Shown: positions 54,855 to 64,000 of the stretch, one piece after another
How the letters are laid out: each line of letters begins with the position of its first letter
Numbering within the stretch: the stretch's first letter is position 1
Assembly: GCF_963678635.1 (NCBI RefSeq)
Contig: NC_087071.1
Coordinates: 27,267,378-27,331,377, forward strand
From: Symsagittifera roscoffensis
Lineage: Eukaryota > Xenacoelomorpha > Acoela > Convolutidae
Length of the DNA: 64,000 nucleotides
Direction: 5' to 3'
Notes under the pieces: generated by a model
Seen by the model: the letters and a program-made list of their open reading frames with translations, nothing else
What the model was told of the DNA's origin: nothing
The model's database searches: none
Made by a program: the position numbers and the translations under genes

Positions 54855-56656
54855 GCCGCCAACTTGGATCACTACACCGATCAAATTCCCACCCAACCAA
54901 TCTTACCTCTCCAATCCCAATAATACCACTTTTTGCTTTTCCGCCACCCGATTTTCCATCTAGTAATGTAACATCAGGCATGAATTCCGACACTAATTCA
55001 CACATCTCAGTTTTATACTCCATCTCACAGCTAAATAACCCGAATATTGAAACCCCCGATGAATTCGCCGACTCAGAACCATCCCCATCCAATAATTTTC
55101 ATAACTCTTTTAATTTTTCTCAACCCCCTTTTCAACCCATATTATCCAATAACCCTGACCCAATTACTCCCACACCCTCTTATGCTTCCCAAGTTACCCC
55201 AACCTATTCCTCATACCATTCTGACCAATCATCTCATTCTCCAGACACCCCCCGAATCTCCCCAGAGCTAGATAATTTTATTACCCTTCAACAACAACCC
55301 TACCACCTTAATACCCCAACCATAAATCAAATCTCCTCCACAATAAATTCATCCAACCCCCCTACCCCTACACCCTCTTCAACTTATACTGAATCACTAG
55401 CACCATCATCCACATCAACTGAATCTTCACTCAACACTAATAGAGCTTACCGCACTTTTAAAAGAAAGTTCCCCAACCATCCTTTCCCAGCAAAACCAGG
55501 AACAGCCCGTGAATACATCAACCACCCCAAGCATACTAACACAAAAGAATTTTTAGCCATCACCTTACCCTCATTCCCACAATACACCTTAAACACCCCC
55601 CACGACACTAACGAAACACGCAACTTCGTAGATGAATACGTTTTAATGCCTACTCTCTCTTGGACCTCATATTATCATTTCACTAACCCTCTTTGCTTAC
55701 CTTTATCTAACACTCACATCGATATAGAGCGAAATACGGACAAACTATATCGACTCACTACACCACTAACACCTAGACAATTTACTTACGTTGGATATAA
55801 AAAATCACTAAAAACACACACTGCACCTAGAGCTAACGAATATACACTCGAATACTATGATCACAACATCATCAGAGCTAACCAAGATCAATTCTTAGAC
55901 GACGATCGCTTCGCTAATCCACAAATTACCGAGAAATTTTTCATCAAGACACCATATACATTCACACTAAACATCTTCGACCGAAAGTTTGATCACATTA
56001 TTTCAGAAGCACTAACAGACACACAAGCATACGAAAGTTTTAAAGAACGCTTCCAAATATTTTCACTAACCTTTCATTTCCTTGCACCACACGAAAGAGA
56101 TTTACACTGCTCACACGATATTATGTTGCGCACTAAACAAACCCACACATATAGTTATTATCGTTTCATCCAAAATCACTTTGACCTACACACACCCTCT
56201 AGACAACCACACCATCGTTTTCAATTCATTAATTCCAAATACACTTCACCATTTTTCCTAAATTTCACATATTGTATTAAAGACACTAACCTCCATGGTA
56301 TTCTTCGTAATTATGACCCCATAACCCAAATGTACATCTTCTGTCCCATTACCAAGACCTTCAACGCCGAAGAATCCCGACCCTTCCTTATCCCGCACGA
56401 GTTTGTACAACCCATAGAAATCCCAATTTTAGAATTCATCCACAACACTAAATTCAATCACAAATTATATAACTTAATCCAAAACACACCTTATGAGTTT
56501 GCAGTTGGCACTGAAGAACTAACCACTATCAAGGCACTTCAATTGCTTTGGCCACTGCTTCAAACTAAAAATATCATCCGCATCTTAGCTAAACTACTAA
56601 CAACTTCAGAACTAATTCACGACATCTTCCCCCACGGTTTTTTCCCCGACGACTAA
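54851..56656 (+). CDS. 601-aa ORF of unknown function
   Basis: ATG overlaps the env stop (ATGA at 54851-54854); ends TAA 56654-56656. Residues 1 to about 195 are Pro/Ser/Thr/Asn-rich and probably disordered. From about residue 200 (TFKRKFPNHPFPAKPG) a folded region of about 400 residues follows, rich in Phe, Tyr and His (TYVGYKKSLKTH, FLAPHERDLHCSHDI, LHGILRNYDPITQMYIFCP, TIKALQLLWPLL). There is no signal peptide or membrane segment, and no enzyme motif or zinc finger that I recognise. An intron follows its stop by three bases. Its place after env is that of regulatory or accessory genes in complex retroviruses, but a function cannot be assigned. Confidence 0.8.
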   Translation: MSRQLGSLHRSNSHPTNLTSPIPIIPLFAFPPPDFPSSNVTSGMNSDTNSHISVLYSISQLNNPNIETPDEFADSEPSPSNNFHNSFNFSQPPFQPILSNNPDPITPTPSYASQVTPTYSSYHSDQSSHSPDTPRISPELDNFITLQQQPYHLNTPTINQISSTINSSNPPTPTPSSTYTESLAPSSTSTESSLNTNRAYRTFKRKFPNHPFPAKPGTAREYINHPKHTNTKEFLAITLPSFPQYTLNTPHDTNETRNFVDEYVLMPTLSWTSYYHFTNPLCLPLSNTHIDIERNTDKLYRLTTPLTPRQFTYVGYKKSLKTHTAPRANEYTLEYYDHNIIRANQDQFLDDDRFANPQITEKFFIKTPYTFTLNIFDRKFDHIISEALTDTQAYESFKERFQIFSLTFHFLAPHERDLHCSHDIMLRTKQTHTYSYYRFIQNHFDLHTPSRQPHHRFQFINSKYTSPFFLNFTYCIKDTNLHGILRNYDPITQMYIFCPITKTFNAEESRPFLIPHEFVQPIEIPILEFIHNTKFNHKLYNLIQNTPYEFAVGTEELTTIKALQLLWPLLQTKNIIRILAKLLTTSELIHDIFPHGFFPDD

Positions 56657-56659
56657 CAG

Positions 56660-56738
56660 GTAAGTATGAATTAAATGAATATTACTAACTAATTAAAATA
56701 TTAAAAAACTCACCATACTTTATTCATGTTTTCTTTAG
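56660..56738 (+). other. 79-bp intron three bases after the ORF stop
   Basis: Donor CAG|GTAAGTAT, branch word TTACTAACT (56681-56690 region) and acceptor catgttttctttag all match animal consensus closely. It begins three bases after the TAA of the 601-aa ORF. Splicing would not change any protein seen here, so it may serve RNA export or quantity control. It might instead be the remnant of an exon structure captured with the ORF. Confidence 0.75.
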
Positions 56739-58275
56739 ATTTTTAGCCTTCATCCGACGATCACCTACAAAAACCACAAAAGACAAATAAAAATCGCAAA
56801 TTTCATCAAACAGATTTCAAAAATTCTATTAATCTCTTACACTTATAAATTTATAAATTTAATACCAATGCAGTAAATTCATTTCTAAAATTTTCCCCCA
56901 CAAGCAGTAAATCTAATTATGATGAAAATTTGTATCTTAATATTCCCCCATGACTAGCAGTAAATTTCTAAATTCTATGTAGTAAATTAAATAAATGCAA
57001 ATGCAGTACTAACCTTTTGATATTTTCATTCATTCGCACAGAAATTCTATCCACACTCGCACAGCTCGCCCACGAAGAATTGTTTAAAATAATGAATTTC
57101 AGTTTCAAGTTTTCACACTCAACAACTCTAACATATAATAACATGTTTCAAACTTTCCTTTAGCCCGGTTGGAAAGGAATCATATACTAAACAAAACTAA
57201 CCAACGCAGCTTACTAAATACCACAAATCATAGAATAACAGCATGACTTAGAAAAAGAAACCAACGGTACCCAAACCGGATTAACCCAGTTTAAAACTGG
57301 ATAATTTATTCTTTTGAAGACTATTATAAAGTCTAAGAAAGAAATAATAAAACACAAAAAAGTCGAAAGACAAACCCATACCACAAACAATTTGATTTTT
57401 GAAAAAAGGACACAACCAACAAAACATAAGTAAGACCACAACAAACTCAACATAAAACGTTGTCACATAACAGGACCCCTCACAAAAACCGCATGAAATC
57501 ATACTCCCACTCCTGGCCTAACCCACCAGGAAGGACGTCCTGAGCATGCTCTATAGCCGGCCTAACCCACCGCGCTACATCCACGCTTTGTGACCACACC
57601 ACTATTTTTAATAAGAGCTACTCAAGTGTGAGTAACTCTTCAAAATAACCGAACTAAAACAAAAAGCTTTTGTGAAAACAACTAACTAAAATCATTATTA
57701 AAAAATATTAAACTAATAAAAGTTTTAAAAAATGTAAAATCACATGATGCAATATATAGATCAGAATACAACACCAAGGACGAACATCAAAAGACAAGAC
57801 GACCCCACTACACTCGAGAGAGAATGACCAACTACAATCGATATGCCGCTCACAATCACAACTCAAAGGATTTAGAGTACGACTTGACCTCGCAGAAAAG
57901 GACTTCATTGAACTAGACCAATGACCACCTCGATGTTCAAGTATACGTACAGATCCGAGTAACCAGGCATCCCCTCCACGCACAATCTCCACGCCATTCC
58001 CAAACTAGATCATACACAAAAGAAGTTCTCCACGCAGAACAGAAAAACCTGACATAGCAAACCATTCTGAAATCAGATTTGAGTTTGTTGCAAAGACGTA
58101 GTCGTTGTCACTAGAAGACACAACGTCTTATGTCTCTAACTCCAGCTTCCTGGAACTTCCCTAACAAAAGAGGAAACGGAAGAAAATTATGATGTTCGCC
58201 AAAAACAAACGTCCATCATCCATCCTTCGAATTGCAGAAGAACTATTCTAAAAAACTCTGTAAAACCCGGATGGG
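56739..58275 (+). other. 3' non-coding region of the giant element
   Basis: It holds irregular repeats of the word GCAGTAAAT (56871-57010), two copies of GGCCTAACCCACC (57511 and 57560) in a GC-rich patch whose minus strand has a weak tRNA A-box-like word, and a hairpin near 58092-58135 (AAGACG..CGTTGTC / GACACAACGTCTT). No protein frame is convincing. Minus-strand frames here lack ATG starts. Confidence 0.5.
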
Positions 58276-58683
58276 TGGAACCTGATCTAAACTACATTTT
58301 ATGATTGGATAAATTAAATGTTTTACCAATGTAAAGTATTTAATATTAACCAATCATGATCCATCTAACTAACAACCCACTTATTTGTAAGTGCTGAAGT
58401 TACTTGTAATTTCAGCACCAGAGAGATTTGAATTTAACTTAGAAATTAGTTGGACTCTCCCGAGCACTTCAGCAGCCGCAATAAACCAGTATACCCTAGA
58501 TCTATTGAGCCTAGCAGAGACTAGTTAAACAACCTGAGACTAGATAGTATAAGAGTAAGATTAGGATCGGTATTAGACTAAGAAGTTGCACGAATCTATC
58601 CGACCGAAAATAAGATAGCGTGACGAGCAGACGGTGTACCCTATCCGAAATTACTCTATGAGTTACACTTCGGTCCTAACTCA
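58276..58683 (+). repeat. 3' LTR, 408 bp
   Basis: Identical to 39805-40212 except for A at 58603 and C at 58605. It is preceded by aaaacccggatggg, the likely polypurine-type primer site, and followed by the ATAA target duplicate. Confidence 0.95.
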
Positions 58684-58687
58684 ATAA

Positions 58688-60653
58688 GCTGATGTCCGTG
58701 CTTGAATGAAATTTATTGGCAGATTTGACGCCTCTGTTAAAGGACCATTGATCATAATAAGATCTCCGAGTCTTCGTAACATAAAATGCTGGTTTGGCAG
58801 AACTACTAAGTTGTAACCCGAGTCATAACGCAGAGATACATAATGCCATATTGAAAAATCTTGCTTCCCACGAACTCATTATTGGCAAAATCTTTTAAGT
58901 TTTTGTACCTCAAAATGGATTTTTTGATATTCTGCAAGTGTAAAAACAAAAACAGAGTGTTTTAAAAAACAGTTTGACTGTAATCATAACTTTAAACCTG
59001 CATACCACCTAAGCGTAAGGCTGAGCCACCTTTAGTAAAGCATCTCTAGAAAAGACGGAATTGAATCTAAGTCTTCTCAATGGATAAAAGAAGCAAATAT
59101 CTTTTGTTAATAGTAGTTTCCAAGAAAGAAGCTTAGTTTTAGCGCAATTGGTCAATTTACTGTTTAAAAGAGCGATAACACTTTTTTGGCATAATACAGG
59201 TTGAATATAAGGGTCCAAGCGAATTATTTTGCACATGGACTTAATTTAATTAAATACGCTAAACTTAAATATATACGCTAAACTTAAATATATACGCTAA
59301 ATGACCTAATTAAATACGCTAAACATTGGCTTCCTGAATAATTCATTTCCTCATTGCCAGAAATCAAAGTTATGAAAACCATTTTATTGAATGTAGCACC
59401 TCGCAGGTAATTTTTAACTAGAACGCAAGCACAGGTTTTTGCAATAAAAAAATCAAGTAAAAAAGCGATAACAATTTTATGATTATTATGGATCTATCTA
59501 ATTTGAAAAAAAAAAGAATAGCTTTACTTTTTTTAACGCAAGAATGGACGCATCACAAAATTCTGTTCTGCTTGGTGGGAATCTGAATTGCTATCTTTTT
59601 GCATTACATTTTTTACAATTCAAAAAACAGTTAACATGATTTTTCTAAGCAAAACTGACATGTGAAAATACGTTGGTTTGGTCATATGTCGACCAACGAT
59701 CTTAAGCAAAAACAAATTGAGCGCTCTATTGATTTCAACTTTGATCTAAAATTATGCAATACTGTTTTCCGTTAAATAATTTGCTAACTTGACTCTGAAC
59801 AGTTCGATTTGAAAACAGTTTAACCAATTGGACTTTGGTCAAATGAATGCTCCTCCAGATTCAGTAACTTTAATGAATCTAATCATTAAAAAAGATAGCC
59901 GGTTGCTGAGCGAGTACCACAAAATGTTCCGACAATATTCATAAAAACTACAAATAAAAAACTATCGAATGATTAAGTTCTTCAAATTAGGGTCATTTTG
60001 TACGTGATGTGGTGAGAAAAAAATACCAGGAGGGCTCATTTTTCATAGTATTAACGTACCTAGCCGTCTCCATGATGGCAAATTGTCTAATTTTGACTTT
60101 TAAATGGTTCTAAGAGAATATCATTTGCGAATATCAGTCTTGCATTGCATCTGCTGAAACCTTGAGAAAAATGGTTGAAACCGTCGAACTGATTCACAAC
60201 CGTATAAAGACTGTAATCATAACAGTGTAAATTGTCGGGAATAATCGTTATTTTTTCTGGGTTTCGTTTCGCAAAAGACTGCATTATAACAAACATCTCA
60301 TCTATTTTACCCAATTATGGATTACCAAAAACTGGACAGCGCTGATCTCTTTTTTGAATTAATATCCGCAATCCGAAATCAATAGAGAATTGAACTAGTG
60401 CGCAAATTTGGCTTATAGAATAGTTCTGTATGGCGCTTGCAATCAAAATAATTGTCAATTTTTTAAAACCAATATGAAGATATGGACTACCACTATTTAT
60501 CTTCCTTACTCCATCTGATCTTGTTTTCGCAATATAATAAAAATCAAAAATAATGTTTTCTTGCTTTTTGTTTTCCAGTTTCTTTTGTTTTTTGCATTAT
60601 TTTTAAGCAAAAAGTGTCTGTTTTTTCCAGTTTGCCATTTTGGTTGTTCTATT
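58688..60653. other. non-coding flank
   Basis: AT-rich. The word ATACGCTAAACTTAAATAT is tandemly repeated three times at about 59250-59330. Minus-strand frames at 59009-59236 and 60087-60314 could be exons but have no supporting match. Confidence 0.4.
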
Positions 60654-61049
60654 CAGGGGCGGATTTAGGGGGGGGGGGGGGGCTCAGGGATTTGACCTCC
60701 TGCCGACCCAAAGGGTCCCCCCTTTGATGCTTTCTCAGAAATCCATTTTTGGCCGACCGGCCCTAAAACTTTTCTAAAGGCGCCTTCTGCGCCAATATAT
60801 ACTAACTTTGAGGGGGAGCGCGCGCCAAAAAAAAACGCGATTTTTTAGTCAAAATTTTTCAAAAAGTGCCCAAAAACGGCTTTTTTGACTGTTTTTTCAA
60901 AAATTTGCCTGCGGCGCACAAAATTTTGCCAAAATAGGGGCTAAACAGTGCTTTGGGAGAGCTCGAAAAATTAACTTGGTCGACCTAAAAAAAAAAAGGT
61001 CGTCAAAAATCCGCCGCCTCCCCTCGAGAAAATCCTAGATCCGCCCCTG
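60654..61049. mobile_element. hAT-type MITE, 396 bp
   Basis: Ends CAGGGGCGGAT...ATCCGCCCCTG are inverted repeats of the well-known hAT type, flanked by a perfect 8-bp duplication GTTCTATT (60646-60653 and 61050-61057). The interior is GC-richer than the flanks, with a G run at the left end, and has no reading frame. Non-autonomous. Confidence 0.9.
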
Positions 61050-61057
61050 GTTCTATT

Positions 61058-64000
61058 ATTTGAATTATCCAGTAGACACGTATATTTCCAGAGTGGCTAT
61101 TTTAAAACTTGCAAAAAAAAACACAGGAAAAAAAATCAGCGAACAAAACACAATTTAATTGCTCTAATCTTTTTTTTTGAACATATGCAGAGAAATTTAT
61201 CTACTCGCTTAAAAGTGTTTCTAAAAGGCACATTAAAATAGAAAAATTTGGTTCGTTTTCAACCATTTTCATCTAATAATTTTTTAAAGTAGCCTGAAAC
61301 ATAATATCTCATTCACTTCTTTCTTACAACAAAAGGAAAACAAAATGAAATGATAATTTTTTCAGATAATTGGAAAAAAAAAATAAAAAGATGAATTAAA
61401 ATTATTAAAGACATGAAAAATGCTGACACGTGTTGATCTGTAGCATAAAATACTCCGAAGCAAAAGTTTCAGTTCAAAAAAAGCTTCTGGTCAATTTTGA
61501 TTTACTGAACCAAGCATGAACGGAAGCTTCACGCCATTTGTATAGAATGGTTTTTCTCAAATTTGATTTGATTGTAGCATATGTCCCTTCATGTATTGAA
61601 TTTTTCGCTTTAAGTTTTATGACGAATAATTTTATTGTTTGCAATGGTATGATAACTTTTTTTCTGGTATGGAGGTCAATCTGGGTGATTAACCTAGTTA
61701 TTGGACAATTCCTCATCCTTTTCTTTGGATGCCACTTAGAGGCAAAAAGCCAGATTTTTGTGAAGGCAAAATGTTATTCTGATTTTTCAGATACAAAAGC
61801 CGTACCCTTTTTTGAAAGACGAGTATGCGAAACTCAAAAGCAAGCGACCAGAAATATGTTCTAAAACCAAGCTTGATGTCTGAAACCGAAATAAAGAATC
61901 TTTAATTGAGCCTAAACAGTCTACAGACAACCTTATGCATAAAATCAGAGAAACTTATTTAGTTAGTTGCGACTACTTGAACAAATTGTTTTGGTAAAAA
62001 CTTATTGAAATACTTTTTAAATTTATTGAACCATAAAGCGTACACCCGAAAAAAAATGTATTAATTGAAATAAAGCAAACAAATAAAATATAATTTTCAA
62101 GTCTGAAAACTGTTTTTTTTTTGCTATTTCATTTTGCTCCTGAATCTTTCTGAGAAAACATAATAATAAAATGCAAGATAAGTGAACTGCAAGATTTCGA
62201 AATTGAGTTTTTTCTTCAAATATTTTAATTTTTTTTCTGGATAAATGTTACCTTGATTAATTAATCAGGTCCATAGAAGATAGCACTTATTATAAAGTTT
62301 TCAGCGGCGCTTCAAAAAGTTGAATTACTTTCTGCTCTTGCTCAAGTTGGTTCTCTTTCAATGATTAGTTCTCTATATTGTTGGATTATCGCACTACTTG
62401 AAACAAATTTATTATATTGGTTTAACAAATTTTAAAAACTAATTTCAGAAAATCTAGTAGCAGCTAAAAAGATTTGAAGTTTTTTAACTGTTTTTCAACG
62501 GTTTCCCACTCGCCTGAATAATGTGTTAACTTTGACTCCAATTCTTCTTATTCAATATTATTACGCCTAAATTAGATATTTTGACGGTTGGTTCAATCGG
62601 TTGAAAATATCGGTTAACTTCTGCGAACTCAAATTAAAAATAACCATTATAATTATTAACGCCATTAAAAAAAACCGATCAGTTCGAAGTCAAAAAAGTT
62701 TCAATTCAACTAGGAGGGCATCCAACTTATGGACGCTGAACTATTCAGCAGGAAGCGGGAAAGAAAAAACTTCGGGTGGTAGGAGAAAACTGATTCTAAT
62801 ATTTCGAATGGCGTAAAGAATTGTAGCGAAAATATTAACTTTCATCCTAAAAAAGACCAAAAAAATGTTTGTACCATCTGAATTATATAACAGGCATCCA
62901 GTTTTGCTTCAAAACACTGAAATTTTTTTTTGGAGTTTATACTTTACCCACCCATAAAAAAGGTTGGCAACGTTTTTCATCATAAGTTTTAGTTTTAGGA
63001 TTTTACTAACATTTTATTCTTTTCATGTTAATTAAAGCGAAATTCATATTGGTACACTTTTTACTGCTCAACTACGGAGAGTTCGAAAAATGTAACATTT
63101 TGCTTACTTTTTTTTCTAACTACCCGCTAAATAGAACTCAGTTATCTTGGAGTCACTGGAGGGTGTTTTAGCCAAACAAAAATTGACTGAGTTTTTCAAG
63201 TGAGTTACATAGGACGGCAGGTGCAAAGCTTTGAAAACACAAAAATCTAAGACTTCAAATTCGATTAAGGTTGTTGAGTAATTGTTGAAAAATTGAGAGA
63301 TTTCCTACATAGAATTTAATTTTTTCTTTGCCCCTTTTGGGCCGGCTTTTGGGCAGGATTTTTCAGTATGGGAAATAGTTTTATTTATTTGGATAAAACA
63401 AAAAAACCTGAAGGTTCAAAATTGTTTTTCCCGAAATAACTGGTTTTAAGCAAAGGTATGGCAATTTTTCGGCCTAAATTCTTTCCACAATTAACATGAC
63501 GCACTAGTTTTTGCAAATTTAGATCTGAGAACCTTACGCTAAAACCTTTTGTTTCAAGTTGCGATTTAAAGTTGCTAGTTTTTGTGTTTTGATTGGAAAT
63601 TAAACTCAAAATTGATCATTTTAAAACAAATTACAAAATGAGGCTCTTAAACAGCCAAATACAATCCTTGAAATATGTATAAGTTTAATTTGACATAAAC
63701 AGTTTTTTAAGTAATAATTCATTCTTTTTGGGTTTTTTATCTTAATATTTTCAGGATTTACTGGGTAGTCCGGAAAATGACCGTTTGTATCCAGACAACT
63801 TATCGGTTCTGCGAACTGCTAATTGCTTTTTTTGGCTACAAGCTAATGAATTTTTCCTGAACAAAATGTTTATCGACTCAAAATTAGGTGGTATCAAAAA
63901 ATGAAGACCTTGATGATCTGTTGTAAACTTTTCAAAAAAATTAAACTCTTAATGTTAATTTTGACAAAACTGGATTTGAGGAAAAGGTAGAGTAGAATTC
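61058..64000. other. non-coding to window end
   Basis: AT-rich. A minus-strand frame (about 61474-61790, with KWHPKKRMRNCPITR) ends near a donor-like word and might be an exon, but I have nothing to support it. No repeat or RNA gene recognised. Confidence 0.4.

Larger units (their letters stand above)
39805..58683 (+). mobile_element. 18.9-kb retrovirus-like Ty3/Gypsy element
   Basis: It is bounded by two 408-bp LTRs and a 4-bp target duplication ATAA (39801-39804 and 58684-58687). LTR identity is 406/408, so insertion was recent. The internal region of 18,063 bp holds a leader, gag-pol (41467-50087), two small hydrophobic ORFs, a methionine-free frame, an envelope-like glycoprotein, a 601-aa ORF, a 79-bp intron and a 1.5-kb 3' non-coding part. 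The plus strand is visibly rich in A and C and poor in G throughout, unlike the flanks, a composition also seen in some retroviruses. Typical Gypsy elements are 5-10 kb, so this is about twice the usual size, mainly through the downstream genes. Confidence 0.95.

Noticed and set aside
57500-57590. tRNA gene on the minus strand in the 3' region of the giant element
   Set aside because: A-box-like word present, but no B box and no cloverleaf.
57708-57992. Minus-strand frame in the giant element's 3' region as an antisense retroviral gene
   Set aside because: It begins at GTG, not ATG, and has no recognisable content. A coding strand biased in A/C gives long antisense frames by chance.
59009-61800. 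Minus-strand frames at 59009-59236, 60087-60314 and 61474-61790 as exons of one gene
   Set aside because: Residue composition looks protein-like, but splice sites are weak, phases do not clearly connect, and I recognise no family.

Overview
The window reads as AT-rich genomic DNA of an invertebrate animal. The reasons are spliced genes with short GT-AG introns, a non-LTR retrotransposon, two Ty3/Gypsy families, a DNA polymerase B gene of the Polinton/Maverick type and several short inverted-repeat elements including a hAT MITE. I cannot fix the phylum from sequence alone. Protein families were assigned by motif recognition, without database searches.

Layout. 1-7.7 kb: a hypothetical 214-aa ORF, then a three-exon DNA polymerase B (zinc fingers, endonuclease VII-like metal-binding stretch, exonuclease and polymerase motifs) that is broken by stops and frameshifts, with a small basic-tailed ORF directly behind its stop. 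8-12.5 kb: a foldback MITE and three exons of a host gene on the + strand, one intron carrying another MITE. 13.6-20.5 kb: a decayed Gypsy element with an inverted duplication inside it. 22-23.8 kb: palindromic and minisatellite repeats and two tRNA-like promoter sequences. 23.9-27.5 kb: a decayed LINE on the - strand. 28.6-30.8 kb: foldback repeats. 31.6-33.2 kb: an internally deleted derivative of the 13.6 kb Gypsy family, with 5-bp target duplication. 34.8-36.4 kb: a dispersed ~0.5 kb repeat in alternating orientation. 37.6-38.3 kb: an uninterrupted paralogue (- strand) of the 9-12 kb host gene.

39,805-58,683 holds the main object: an 18,879-bp retrovirus-like Ty3/Gypsy element. It has 408-bp TG...CA LTRs that differ at two positions and a 4-bp target duplication (ATAA), so it is a recent insertion. 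It carries a single-frame gag-pro-RT-RNaseH-integrase reading frame, two tiny hydrophobic ORFs, a ~377-codon frame with no methionine, an envelope-like glycoprotein interrupted by a one-base offset in an A9 run, and a 601-aa ORF of unknown function followed three bases after its stop by a textbook 79-bp intron with a TACTAAC branch site. Several consecutive frames overlap by ATGA or by a few bases, and several long frames have no ATG of their own. Either these proteins need splicing, reinitiation or frameshifting, or the copy is lightly mutated. The unknown downstream ORFs and their expression strategy are the best candidates for something undescribed.

58.7-64 kb is mostly non-coding and contains one clean hAT MITE with a perfect 8-bp target duplication.
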